Shown here in pieces: positions 1-9,132 of a DNA stretch of 64,000 nt. The stretch spans positions 2,232,001-2,296,000 of the forward strand of contig JADJXD010000001.1 of assembly GCA_016715985.1 (NCBI GenBank). Direction: 5' to 3'. The notes below the pieces were generated by a model, which was not told where the DNA came from, made no database searches, and worked only from the letters and a program-made list of their open reading frames with translations. Each line of letters begins with the position of its first letter. Within the stretch, counting starts at the first letter, position 1. Origin of the DNA: Saprospiraceae bacterium. GTDB lineage: Bacteria > Bacteroidota > Bacteroidia > Chitinophagales > Saprospiraceae. The position numbers and the translations under genes were made by a program.

Positions 1-3000
1 GCAAATGTTGTTGCAAAGACTGTAGCGTTGTGATCTGACTTATTTTTTCTTCCTCTGTAGCTCTGATGACTTCTTCCGGTATTATAGTGGGTGATCCCTC
101 TTTCGAAAGAAATGTATTTACACCTACAATCGGATAATCTCCGTTGTGCTTTAAGGTTTCATAATATAGGGATTCTTCCTGTATTTTGCTGCGTTGATAC
201 ATGGTCTCCATGGCACCAAGTACGCCACCTCTTTCAGTTATCCGATCAAATTCCAGCAAAACAGCTTCTTCGACAAGGTCTGTCAATTCTTCAATTACAA
301 AAGAACCCTGAAGTGGATTTTCATTTTTTGCAAGGCCCAGTTCTTTATTGATAATCAACTGTATAGCCATCGCCCGCCTGACGCTTTCTTCCGTAGGAGT
401 GGTAATAGCCTCATCATATGCATTGGTATGGAGAGAATTACAATTATCATAAATGGCATACAGCGCCTGCAAAGTAGTGCGAATATCATTAAAGGCAATC
501 TCCTGCGCATGCAAAGATCTTCCGGATGTCTGGATATGGTACTTCAACATTTGAGATCTGGCATTTCCACCATATTTATGTTTCATAGCTTTAGACCATA
601 TACGGCGGGACACCCGGCCGATGACAGCGTATTCCGGATCTATTCCATTGGAAAAAAAGAAAGAAAGATTGGGGGCAAAATCATCAATATGCATTCCTCT
701 CGAAAGGTAGTATTCGACAAAGGTAAAACCATTGGATAGGGTGAATGCCAGTTGTGTGATCGGATTTGCCCCGGCTTCTGCAATATGGTATCCGGATATC
801 GATACGGAATAAAAATTCCTTACCAGATTTTTAATAAAAAACTCCTGAACATCTCCCATCAAACGCAAAGAGAATTCAGTGCTGAAAATACAGGTATTCT
901 GGGCCTGATCTTCTTTTAGGATATCTGCCTGGACTGTCCCTCTGACGGATGATAATGTTTTAGCTTTTATACGTTGATAATCCGGTTGAGAAAGTATTTC
1001 ATCGCCGGTAATTCCCAACAACATTAGACCCAATCCATTATTTCCTTCCGGTACACTAGCTTTGTATTGAGGTCTTTGGAAACCTTTATCGTCATATTTC
1101 TTTTTTAAAGCAGCTTCTACGAGATGCTCCATACCATTTTCTCTGATAAACAATTCGCATTGCTGATCTATTGCTGCATTCATAAAAAACGCACAAATGG
1201 TTGCTGCGGGACCATTGATCGTCATGGATACAGAAGTAGAAGGATTGCATAAATCAAAACCTGAATATAAAATTTTGGCATCATCCAGACAACAAACACT
1301 TACGCCTGAGTTACCAATTTTTCCGTAAATATCAGGTCTGTAATCCGGATCTTCACCATACAAAGTAACGGAATCAAAAGCAGTGGATAAACGTTTGGCC
1401 GGTAAACCCAATGACACATAATGAAACCGTTTATTGGTTCTTTCCGGACCGCCTTCTCCGGCAAACATCCGGGTAGGGTCTTCGCCTTCCCGTTTAAAAG
1501 GGAAGACTCCGGCGGTATATGGAAATTCTCCGGGTATGTTTTCCTGTAAATTCCATTTCAATACATCCCCCCAATCTTTATACTTAGGGAGACAGACCTT
1601 TGGTATTTTGGTGTGGGAAAGTGATTCAGTATGGGTTTCAATTTTTATTTCTTTATCTCTTACTTTATAACTGTAGATTTCATTTGAATATGCAATGCGT
1701 TTTTGTTCCCAATTTTCCAACAATCTTTTACATTCTCCATCCAAATCCTCCATGGTTCGTTTGTACAAATCATCTAATTTTTCAGAGATAGTCTCGTCAT
1801 TCACATAATTTTTACTGTTGAACAACTGATACGCTTTCGATGCCAGATCTGACTGACGTAAAACCCATTTATCATAGTTTCTGTTATTTTCAGCAATTTC
1901 TGAAAGATATCTGACTCTGTTTGGCGGAATAATATAAACTTTTTCGCTCTGACCTTCCGGAAAATGAAGAGATGATTTTAGGTTGGCGCCGGTTTTTTCA
2001 TTTATCTTTTGAATCAATGCTTTATATAAAGAGTTGGTTCCCGGATCATTAAACTGCGAAGCAATCGTACCAAAAACCGGCATCGTCTCCGGATCGATTT
2101 CCCAAAGATTGTGGTTTCTCTGATATTGTTTTTTCACATCTCTCAAAGCATCCAAAGCACCCTTTTTATCAAATTTATTGATAGCAATGATGTCTGCAAA
2201 ATCAAGCATATCAATTTTTTCAAGTTGAGTTGCAGCACCATATTCCGGAGTCATAATATACATAGTGACATCAGAATGATCTACTATCTCCGTATCAGAC
2301 TGACCAATTCCGGATGTTTCGAGAATGATAAGGTCAAACTGACCACCTTTTAATATCCTGACTGCGTCTCTGACATATTTTGATAGAGCCAGATTGGATT
2401 GCCGGGTAGCCAGAGACCTCATATAAATACGATCATTATTGATAGCATTCATGCGAATGCGGTCTCCTAATAAAGCACCTCCTGTTTTTCTTTTGGAAGG
2501 GTCAACGGATACAATGGCAATTCTTTTATCTTTAAAATCCAGTAAAAATCGTCTTACCAATTCGTCCACCATACTTGATTTGCCGGATCCTCCTGTACCT
2601 GTAATTCCCAAAACAGGAATATTTACAGTCCCGGGCTGAAGGGCATCGAGCCATTTTCTGTTCAAATCCGGAAAATTTTCAGCAGCAGAAATCAGTCTGG
2701 CGAAGTTTTTTGATTCATTATCATTCAGATGTTCTATTTCTCCGTTTAGAATGTTACCTACCGGGAAATCACAATGTCTCAGGAGATCATTAATCATTCC
2801 CTGCAAACCCATATTTCTGCCATCATCCGGTGAATAAATTTTTGTGATACCGTAAGATTGTAGCTCGGCTATCTCAGAAGGCAGAATGGTACCCCCACCA
2901 CCGCCAAAAATTTTGATGTGTCCGCAACCTTTTTCATCTAACAGATCATGTATATACCTGAAAAACTCGTTATGTCCTCCCTGATAAGATGTAATCGCAA

Positions 3001-3199
3001 TGCCCTGTACGTCTTCCTGAATGGCCGTATCCACTATCTCTTGTGCCGAACGGTTGTGTCCGAGATGGATAATCTCTGCTCCGGAACGCTGCATGATACG
3101 GCGCATGATGTTGATGGCGGCATCATGTCCGTCGAAAAGCGAAGCTGCTGTAACAATTCTGATCTTATTTATTGGATGATATATTTCTGTTTCCTGCAT
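1..3199 (-). CDS. icmF: Fused isobutyryl-CoA mutase (IcmF), 3' end outside window
   Basis: Adenosylcobalamin-dependent acyl-CoA mutase fused to its own G-protein chaperone; IcmF interconverts isobutyryl-CoA and n-butyryl-CoA. About 1066 codons are present from an ATG at 3199 (reading MQETEIYHPI) and the frame is still open at base 1. The N-terminal B12-binding domain has DGHDAAIN at residues 23-30, with His25 the expected cobalt ligand. A MeaB-like GTPase follows with P-loop GTGGSGKSS near residue 200. The substrate barrel contains GVFPFKREGEDPTRMFAGEG (1430-1530) and SGYHIAEAGANP. The Phe in that first motif fits IcmF rather than methylmalonyl-CoA mutase, and the order B12 domain, GTPase, barrel is the IcmF order. 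No cobalamin riboswitch was seen upstream. Substrate could differ (for example a pivalyl-CoA mutase-like variant). The open reading frames on the plus strand here are shadows. Confidence 0.9.
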   Translation of the reverse strand, partial: MQETEIYHPINKIRIVTAASLFDGHDAAINIMRRIMQRSGAEIIHLGHNRSAQEIVDTAIQEDVQGIAITSYQGGHNEFFRYIHDLLDEKGCGHIKIFGGGGGTILPSEIAELQSYGITKIYSPDDGRNMGLQGMINDLLRHCDFPVGNILNGEIEHLNDNESKNFARLISAAENFPDLNRKWLDALQPGTVNIPVLGITGTGGSGKSSMVDELVRRFLLDFKDKRIAIVSVDPSKRKTGGALLGDRIRMNAINNDRIYMRSLATRQSNLALSKYVRDAVRILKGGQFDLIILETSGIGQSDTEIVDHSDVTMYIMTPEYGAATQLEKIDMLDFADIIAINKFDKKGALDALRDVKKQYQRNHNLWEIDPETMPVFGTIASQFNDPGTNSLYKALIQKINEKTGANLKSSLHFPEGQSEKVYIIPPNRVRYLSEIAENNRNYDKWVLRQSDLASKAYQLFNSKNYVNDETISEKLDDLYKRTMEDLDGECKRLLENWEQKRIAYSNEIYSYKVRDKEIKIETHTESLSHTKIPKVCLPKYKDWGDVLKWNLQENIPGEFPYTAGVFPFKREGEDPTRMFAGEGGPERTNKRFHYVSLGLPAKRLSTAFDSVTLYGEDPDYRPDIYGKIGNSGVSVCCLDDAKILYSGFDLCNPSTSVSMTINGPAATICAFFMNAAIDQQCELFIRENGMEHLVEAALKKKYDDKGFQRPQYKASVPEGNNGLGLMLLGITGDEILSQPDYQRIKAKTLSSVRGTVQADILKEDQAQNTCIFSTEFSLRLMGDVQEFFIKNLVRNFYSVSISGYHIAEAGANPITQLAFTLSNGFTFVEYYLSRGMHIDDFAPNLSFFFSNGIDPEYAVIGRVSRRIWSKAMKHKYGGNARSQMLKYHIQTSGRSLHAQEIAFNDIRTTLQALYAIYDNCNSLHTNAYDEAITTPTEESVRRAMAIQLIINKELGLAKNENPLQGSFVIEELTDLVEEAVLLEFDRITERGGVLGAMETMYQRSKIQEESLYYETLKHNGDYPIVGVNTFLSKEGSPTIIPEEVIRATEEEKISQITTLQSLQQHL

Positions 3200-3345
3200 G
3201 TGGCTGCTATTTGATTAGATCTGCGTGCAAAGTTAAGAAAAAGTCGGCATATTGCTTAAGTCATTTTGAATTTGGTATGTATAACAGAATACACTTTATG
3301 GCTTAATATTTTAAATTTTCCCAAAAAAATGATTCTCATTAATAT

Positions 3346-3478
3346 AAATTGCCACATGGCTTTAGCCAGTGGTATTAAGTTGCAGCTTTTTTTGGCTTTA
3401 GCCAAACTGCAATAACTTTTTGGCTAAAGCCGAACAAAGTTAAAATATTTACACCACCGGCTAAAGCCAGTGGCAATT
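3346..3478. repeat. Cluster of GGCTAAAGCC palindromic repeats
   Basis: This lies in the 477-bp gap between icmF and the glycosyltransferase. The decamer GGCTTTAGCC / GGCTAAAGCC occurs four times (3358, 3394, 3422, 3459). The outer copies are inverted relative to each other: AATTGCCAC..GGCTTTAGCCAGTGG on the left and GGCTAAAGCCAGTGGCAATT on the right, so the block can fold into one long cruciform with a smaller inner one. Downstream in the same gap a near-identical string GGGCCA(C/T)TTGACTTCAG occurs twice (3521 and 3552). No gene was found in the gap. Confidence 0.7.
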
Positions 3479-3676
3479 GAATATCTATCGATTGCTCAAA
3501 ATTTTATTAACCTTAATGTCGGGCCACTTGACTTCAGATTAACGTAATAATGGGCCATTTGACTTCAGTCAAGAAGTAAAAGTGTTCAATAAGAAGAGTT
3601 AATTAAGTTGACTGAAAGTACATAACAATTGAATAAATTCAATTGGCCCGGCAAGTGATTGCATTAAACTTTCAGT

Positions 3677-4795
3677 TTAATCTACTTTAATTTCTGTCAA
3701 TTTTAAATAAATGATTTCGGCAGTTCTATTCCAATCAAAATAGTGGACTCTTTCCAACCCTTTTTCTATCAGCTTTTGTCTCAATAGATTATCGGATATT
3801 CCTTTACTGATTGCTTCAGCGATATCAGCAATGTCAAAGGGATTACATAAGATTGCCGCATCTCCTGCTACTTCCGGCATAGAAGAAACGGAAGACGAAA
3901 CGACAGGAACACCGGCAGCCATTGCTTCAATTAAAGGTATGCCGAATCCTTCAAAAAGAGAGACATACACCATCAGATCGGCTGCACCCAGTACCTTTTT
4001 TTTGTCATTATCGTCTATCATCCCAATATGTAAAACATCCGGCGTATCTTTAATGAAATACTCAATTTCTTCTGATTTCCAGGCCATTCTTCCTGCCAAT
4101 ACCAGTTTATAATCTGATTTATGTTGCTTTTTGAAAACTTTAAACGCTTCAATCAGTCGAATTATATTTTTTCTGGGATGAAGTGAACCGAGATAAAATA
4201 TGTATGGATGACCACCTGTCAACTTTGCTTTTACCTTAATTTTTACCTCATCCGATAAGGGGTGTAATTTTAAATCTGCAGCATTATACCCAATTGAAAT
4301 TTTAGATGGGTCCGTTCCGAATTGTCGGATGATATCACTTTTTGTGGCTTCCGATACTGCAATGATATGTTTTGCTTTTTGATGGTATTTTGGAAAAAAA
4401 TGTCGATAATGGAATAAAGGAGTAGAAGGAATATGCTCCGGATAATGAATATATGCCAAATCATGACATACAAGCAAAGTTGGAACTCTGGTATTAAGGC
4501 TCAAATATGTATCACCTGAATATAATACGTCTATCTTATACTTCTTTAAATAAAAAGGTAGCAGATATTCAAACCAAATATGCCATAATATAAAATGTCT
4601 GGCTTGAAGCGGGATAACAATACAATGCACATTTTCCGGAAAAACAAATGCCGGATGTACCTTTCTGTCAAAAAAGAGATAAAATTGATCCTCAGGATGT
4701 ACAGACGCCATTCTGAATGTAGTCTCGTAAATATATCGTTGAATACCTTCAAACTTATCACTTGTCAGAAGCCTCGCATTAACACCTATATTCAT
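3677..4795 (-). CDS. Glycosyltransferase family 4 (GT-B)
   Basis: A 372-residue retaining GT-B glycosyltransferase, probably cytosolic and transferring a sugar from a nucleotide or lipid donor onto a surface glycan. The donor-binding half shows YLGSLHPRKNIIRLIEAF around residues 200-220 and the family E(x)7E region FEGFGIPLIEAMAAGVPVVS, followed by SSMPEVAGDAAIL. The N terminus MNIGVNARLL with GIQRYIYE is typical of the mannosyltransferase-like branch. The start is an ATG with a TACTTTTG promoter-like box 23 bp upstream. It stands alone, and no polysaccharide cluster surrounds it. A short perfect hairpin (3664-3680) overlaps the stop codon but has no T tract. The exact sugar and acceptor cannot be told. 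Confidence 0.88.
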   Translation of the reverse strand: MNIGVNARLLTSDKFEGIQRYIYETTFRMASVHPEDQFYLFFDRKVHPAFVFPENVHCIVIPLQARHFILWHIWFEYLLPFYLKKYKIDVLYSGDTYLSLNTRVPTLLVCHDLAYIHYPEHIPSTPLFHYRHFFPKYHQKAKHIIAVSEATKSDIIRQFGTDPSKISIGYNAADLKLHPLSDEVKIKVKAKLTGGHPYIFYLGSLHPRKNIIRLIEAFKVFKKQHKSDYKLVLAGRMAWKSEEIEYFIKDTPDVLHIGMIDDNDKKKVLGAADLMVYVSLFEGFGIPLIEAMAAGVPVVSSSVSSMPEVAGDAAILCNPFDIADIAEAISKGISDNLLRQKLIEKGLERVHYFDWNRTAEIIYLKLTEIKVD

Positions 4796-5154
4796 TTTAT
4801 GCTGTCGTAAATGTCTGCAAAAGTAATCTTTAAGGTGAGTTCGATAAAATTTTGTCCTGATTATTGCATTTTTTGGTAATCATTAAGCACAGCGAAATGC
4901 CAAAATCAGACTCTGTTTGCATTTTAGACCAGAAGTTGAAACCCCCGGGGCTAAAAATATTGTACACCATCCGGGGTATTTTATATGAATTTCTGCCATA
5001 AATTTTGCATAATTTATTGTTAATCAATTCATTATTTACCGTGTTCATGTAAACTTTAAACATCAGTGATCAAGGATGGTTATAAAAATATCAAAAAATA
5101 TCAAACACTGAATGCTTTTTGTAGTTTTGTCATTGGATACAAAATTCATATTTA
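4796..5154. promoter_or_regulatory. Divergent promoter region of the glycosyltransferase and nadB
   Basis: A 359-bp gap between two divergent genes. It holds TACTTTTG on the minus strand (4818-4825), 23 bp before the glycosyltransferase ATG, and TAGTTTTG on the plus strand (5122-5129), 26 bp before nadB. Both fit the Bacteroidota -7 box TAnnTTTG; a good -33 TTG partner was not found for either. An imperfect GC-rich inverted repeat (4941-4948 with 4971-4977) lies between them. A 77-codon minus-strand frame here has no recognisable features and was not called. Confidence 0.45.
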
Positions 5155-6753
5155 ATGAAAACAGACATTTTGGTGATTGGAGCAGGTGTTGCAGGATTTT
5201 CTTTTGCCATCAGAATGGCAGAAAAAAGACCGGATCTAACGATTACGGTATTAACCAAAACGAATGAAAAAGAAAGTAATACCAGTTATGCCCAGGGAGG
5301 TGTAGCGGCTGTGTGGGATAAAGATATTGATAATTTCAAAAAACATATTGAAGATACGCTGGATGCAGGGGACGGTATTTGTGACCCCGAAATAGTTAAA
5401 ATTGTAGTCAAAGAAGGCCCCGAAAGAGTGAAAGAAATCATTGAATGGGGAGCCCGATTTGATAAAAATAATCAAGGCACTTATGATCTGGGAAGAGAAG
5501 GCGGACACTCTGAAAACCGCATCCTGCATTATAAGGACATCACGGGTTGGGAGATTCAACGGACACTGAATGAAAAAGCAAAACAATATCCCAATATAAT
5601 ATTTTATGAACATTACTTTGCAATTGATATCATTACACAACATCATTTGGGTAGGAATATAACCAGACTTACTCCCGATATAGAATGTTATGGTGCTTAC
5701 GTGCTGAATAAACACAGCAAAGAAATTGAAACTATTCTATCTAAAGTGACTGTTTTGGCTACCGGCGGTGCAGGTCAGGTATATAAAGCAACAACTAATC
5801 CCGTTATTGCAACAGGTGACGGTATAGCCATGTTGTACAGAGCCAAAGGAAGAGCAGCAAACATGGAGTTCATCCAGTTTCACCCAACATCATTGTATAA
5901 TCCTGCAGGAGAAAACCCCGCATTTTTGGTCTCTGAAGCGGTAAGAGGTTTTGGCGGAATCCTAAGAACTACGGACGGCCAAGAGTTTATGCATAAATAT
6001 GATACCAGATTATCCCTCGCCCCGCGTGATATTGTAGCACGAGCCATTGACAATGAAATGAAGATACGTGGAGACGAGTTTGTCTATCTGGATTGCACAC
6101 ATCTTGATCCGGTTGCATTTTATAATCATTTTCCTAATATTACCGATAAATGCAAAAGTATCGGAATAGACCCGTCAAAAGATTACATTCCGGTCGTTCC
6201 TGCATGTCATTACTTGTGCGGTGGTGTTGTAACTGATAAAATGGGAAGAACTTCCATCCGGAATTTATATGCAGCAGGAGAATGTACCAATACAGGTTTG
6301 CATGGTGCAAACCGGCTGGCTTCCAACTCTTTGCTGGAGGGGCTTGTATTTGCCGACCGTATTCATTTGGATATTCTAAAAAGTATAGATAATCTTTCGA
6401 TCAGAACCGGTATTCCGGAATGGAATGCAGAAGGTACAACTGAGCCTAATGAAATGGTCCTCATTACCCAGAGTCTGAAAGAACTGAAAGAAATCATGAG
6501 CAGCTATGTAGGTATTGTCCGTACGGATGTAAGGCTGAAAAGAGCATTGGACAGGTTACATTTATTGTATAGTGAAACAGAATTGTTATACCATACAACC
6601 GTCCTTTCTCCACAATTATGTGAATTGCGGAATCTGATAACGATCGCTTATCTGATTACCAGGGCTGCTCAGATGAGAAAAGAAAGTCGCGGGTTGCATT
6701 ACAATACCGATTATCCTGATAAGTTTGACTTTATAGAAACCAGTTGGCTGTAA
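5155..6753 (+). CDS. nadB: L-aspartate oxidase NadB
   Basis: Oxidises L-aspartate to iminoaspartate with FAD, the first step of de novo NAD synthesis. At 532 residues it has normal family length. The N-terminal dinucleotide fold is ILVIGAGVAGFSFA (residues 5-18). The succinate-dehydrogenase-like signatures SYAQGGVAAVWD, GREGGHSENRILHYKD, the flavoprotein motif EFIQFHPTSLY, and YAAGECTNTGLHGANRLASNSLLEGLVF are all present, which separates it from SdhA. nadA and nadC are not adjacent; the later pathway gene nadD is elsewhere in the window. Two membrane-protein genes follow with gaps of 17 and 13 bp and are probably co-transcribed, although nothing links them to NAD metabolism. Confidence 0.96.
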   Translation: MKTDILVIGAGVAGFSFAIRMAEKRPDLTITVLTKTNEKESNTSYAQGGVAAVWDKDIDNFKKHIEDTLDAGDGICDPEIVKIVVKEGPERVKEIIEWGARFDKNNQGTYDLGREGGHSENRILHYKDITGWEIQRTLNEKAKQYPNIIFYEHYFAIDIITQHHLGRNITRLTPDIECYGAYVLNKHSKEIETILSKVTVLATGGAGQVYKATTNPVIATGDGIAMLYRAKGRAANMEFIQFHPTSLYNPAGENPAFLVSEAVRGFGGILRTTDGQEFMHKYDTRLSLAPRDIVARAIDNEMKIRGDEFVYLDCTHLDPVAFYNHFPNITDKCKSIGIDPSKDYIPVVPACHYLCGGVVTDKMGRTSIRNLYAAGECTNTGLHGANRLASNSLLEGLVFADRIHLDILKSIDNLSIRTGIPEWNAEGTTEPNEMVLITQSLKELKEIMSSYVGIVRTDVRLKRALDRLHLLYSETELLYHTTVLSPQLCELRNLITIAYLITRAAQMRKESRGLHYNTDYPDKFDFIETSWL

Positions 6754-6770
6754 CTTGAAATTTTTTCAAA

Positions 6771-8327
6771 ATGAACGAAGATCAAAAACATAAGCATAAA
6801 TCAGTTTTTACAGAATGGTTGGAAAAGCTCCAACAGGAATCGTGGCAACTTGAATTATTAATATCAGGATTTGCGATATTTGGAATTTATGCTTCAAGGT
6901 CCGGTATTCATGAATTAATCTTGTATAGTGAAAATGAAGTTTTCGGTGAAGTGGGTGCTATTGTAGATATCATTATTTTTATTCTTCAAAAAGGGTGGTT
7001 TATTTTCTTTTTTAATCTTTTGGCTCATGTCATTTTGAGGGGACTATGGATCGGAGCAATTGGACTTCGTTATGTTTCTCAGGATATTGATTATGATTCT
7101 TTCAGGTATTCAGACAGGTTTACAGATTATCTGAAAAAAAGAGTAGGAAGTTATGACGATTTTATTGAAAGGCTGGAAAAAATATGCAGCGTCATTTTTG
7201 CATATACATTTTTACTTTTTTTGCTTTTCACTTCCTTTATGATTTTTATTATTCAGATATTATTGATTGCTACTTTAATTCAGAAAACCAGCGGAAGTTT
7301 TCAATCACAGGCTTTAACCGGTTTTATAATAATTGCATACTTTTTTCTTGGCTCAGTTGTTTTCTTTGATCTGATAACTTTAGGGGGTCTGAAACGAGTC
7401 AGAGAGAATTCCATTTCTAAAATATATTTCTACATATACAAATATTTTAGTTATGCTACTTTATCTTTTTTATATCGCCCCTTATTGTACAATTTTATTG
7501 ATCACAAATATACCCGCAGACTTTTTTTCCTCTCCATCCCTTATATTTTAATTATTCTGATAGGAGGTAATTTCCTTTCCAATCATCCTATTCCCTATAT
7601 ACCTGAAAACACACCCGAAAGCATTTCGGATAAATTTGTAAATGATATATATTACGATGATCTCAGAAACAGACGCATGGACGAATTTCCAAATGAAGAA
7701 AGAAACATTCAGAAAAAGAGAATTGATATCATTTCAATGGAACAATTTGAGATAACAAAACCAATTACTTCATTTTTTATCAGATTAGATAACAGATACA
7801 ATGTGTTATTGGAAAAAGAAAAACATATTACTCCTTATTACAAAAAAGGGCTTTCTTTTAGTTTGTTCGGCCAGGATATCGTAAATGATCCTGAAATTGA
7901 AAAAATTGAAAAGTTAAAATCTTCTGAAATAGTAGACCTGTATGATAAAAGAAGATTGATCAATAAAGAAATTAAATCCGGGAACCGATCGGAAGATACA
8001 CTAAAAAGAGACTCTCTAACCTTATTAATTAATTCAAGGGAAAAATATTGGAAAAACATTATTGAAGAAGCTAAAAAAAATAAAATTGACGAAATTTTAA
8101 AAGCTTATTTATCAATTATAAATGTCAAAATTGATTCTACAGAATTATTATTGAATGATTGTTACTTTGCAAAACATCCTAATAATAGTGAACGAGGGAT
8201 ACGCTGTTATATTAATACAGATTCCCTCCAAGTTGGGCATCATATTTTAGAGTTTAGTAGAAAATACCTGACACAAGGTGATCTTTTAAGAGAAAATACA
8301 ATATATTTACCTTTTATAAAACAATAA
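6771..8327 (+). CDS. Multi-pass membrane protein with large C-terminal soluble domain, unknown function
   Basis: Not recognised. It has 518 residues. The N-terminal 275 residues hold about five or six hydrophobic helices (roughly 28-46, 62-88, 138-168, 180-205, 222-240, 252-272), the first preceded by an amphipathic segment rich in charged residues. The C-terminal 240 residues are hydrophilic, Lys/Glu/Ile-rich and helical, with no obvious catalytic motif. Two cysteines near the C terminus (in NDCYFAKH and RGIRCYIN) could form a disulfide if that domain is periplasmic. The gene is 17 bp after nadB and 13 bp before a DUF4199 gene, so the three form a likely transcript. AT content is somewhat higher than in nadB. 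Confidence 0.75.
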   Translation: MNEDQKHKHKSVFTEWLEKLQQESWQLELLISGFAIFGIYASRSGIHELILYSENEVFGEVGAIVDIIIFILQKGWFIFFFNLLAHVILRGLWIGAIGLRYVSQDIDYDSFRYSDRFTDYLKKRVGSYDDFIERLEKICSVIFAYTFLLFLLFTSFMIFIIQILLIATLIQKTSGSFQSQALTGFIIIAYFFLGSVVFFDLITLGGLKRVRENSISKIYFYIYKYFSYATLSFLYRPLLYNFIDHKYTRRLFFLSIPYILIILIGGNFLSNHPIPYIPENTPESISDKFVNDIYYDDLRNRRMDEFPNEERNIQKKRIDIISMEQFEITKPITSFFIRLDNRYNVLLEKEKHITPYYKKGLSFSLFGQDIVNDPEIEKIEKLKSSEIVDLYDKRRLINKEIKSGNRSEDTLKRDSLTLLINSREKYWKNIIEEAKKNKIDEILKAYLSIINVKIDSTELLLNDCYFAKHPNNSERGIRCYINTDSLQVGHHILEFSRKYLTQGDLLRENTIYLPFIKQ

Positions 8328-8340
8328 AACCAACAAAATT

Positions 8341-8862
8341 ATGGATTTACAAAACAACTGGCTTAAATACGGCATCATATATGCGGCCATCAGCATTTTA
8401 ATCTCATTGATTAGTTTTTATGTGTATCAAATAGGAATCTGGACAATGATGTTGGTGTCATTTGTTATCATGATTATTATTTTTATAGCTGCTGCCAAAG
8501 CTGAAAAAAGCCTAAATGACGGAATTCTTCCTTACGGAAAAGCATTAAAATTAACCTTTCTGACCGGTTTTGTTGGATTTCTTATTGCGAGTGTGTTTTC
8601 TATTATCCTTACCACACTAATTGATCCTTCTGTAGTAGATGTTATCAGAGAACAGGCACTTGAATCTTCCAGGTCTTTGATGGAAAAACTTGGAACTCCT
8701 GAAGATGTTATCAGTGAAGCAATGGACAAAGCAGAAGAAGATTTTGATAATCGATTTACGGTAACGGGACAGTTATTAAATATTCTGACAAGTTCTATAT
8801 TCGTATTAATCATTGCAGCGATAGTATCCATTTTTGTTAAAAAGGATGAGCAGTTTGCTTAA
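8341..8862 (+). CDS. DUF4199 family membrane protein
   Basis: A 173-residue inner-membrane protein with four predicted helices (about 10-28, 34-52, 74-97, 148-167). The topology and the GILPYGKALKLTF segment between helices 2 and 3 fit the DUF4199 family found across Bacteroidota. The loop between helices 3 and 4 is acidic and helical (ESSRSLMEKLGTPEDVISEA). Function is unknown. It is the last gene of the nadB transcript, and a bidirectional hairpin terminator follows 60 bp downstream. Confidence 0.75.
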   Translation: MDLQNNWLKYGIIYAAISILISLISFYVYQIGIWTMMLVSFVIMIIIFIAAAKAEKSLNDGILPYGKALKLTFLTGFVGFLIASVFSIILTTLIDPSVVDVIREQALESSRSLMEKLGTPEDVISEAMDKAEEDFDNRFTVTGQLLNILTSSIFVLIIAAIVSIFVKKDEQFA

Positions 8863-8924
8863 AAAAGCACTTTCTTGACTTTCTTGAATATCAAAAAAGA
8901 CAACTAAAAACGACCATAAACTAA

Positions 8925-8957
8925 AAAGGGTATCTGATTATCAATCAGTTACCCTTT
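8925..8957. terminator. Bidirectional intrinsic terminator between DUF4199 gene and tRNA-Met
   Basis: AAAGGGTA..CTGATT pairs with AATCAG..TACCCTTT around an ATC loop, with one mismatched T on each side. A T-rich tail follows on the plus strand and TTTTTAG on the minus strand. It can end both the nadB transcript and the convergent tRNA gene. Confidence 0.8.
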
Positions 8958-8963
8958 CTTTTG

Positions 8964-9037
8964 TAGCGTGAGGCGGGCTTGAACCGCCGACCTCATGATT
9001 ATGAATCATGCGCTCTAACCGGCTGAGCTACCACGCC
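8964..9037 (-). tRNA. tRNA-Met (CAT), elongator type
   Basis: A 74-nt cloverleaf on the minus strand. The acceptor GGCGTGG pairs with TCACGCT including G-T at both ends. The D arm is GCTC/GAGC. The anticodon arm CATGA-TTCATAA-TCATG has anticodon CAT. The T arm is GGCGG-TTCAAGC-CCGCC and the discriminator is A. No CCA is encoded. The paired 1-72 position and the anticodon stem lacking three G-C pairs argue against the initiator tRNA. A tRNA-Ile with lysidine is less likely from the acceptor sequence. Confidence 0.93.
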
Positions 9038-9132
9038 AATTTTTTAGCGGTGCAAAGATAATATTTATTTGAAATTGACATACTATCAGATTGTACTATT
9101 TTTAAAATATCCAAAATGAACATAGTACAATG

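Noticed and set aside
194..739. A 181-codon plus-strand open frame, and other plus-strand frames between 91 and 3214
   Set aside because: They are antisense to icmF, whose own frame is unbroken with domain motifs throughout.
1..3199. Methylmalonyl-CoA mutase as the name of the first gene
   Set aside because: The B12 domain-GTPase-barrel order in one chain and the Phe-bearing substrate motif fit IcmF instead.
4830..5063. A 77-codon minus-strand frame upstream of the glycosyltransferase
   Set aside because: No recognisable features, lies in the divergent promoter gap, and overlaps the probable -7 region context.
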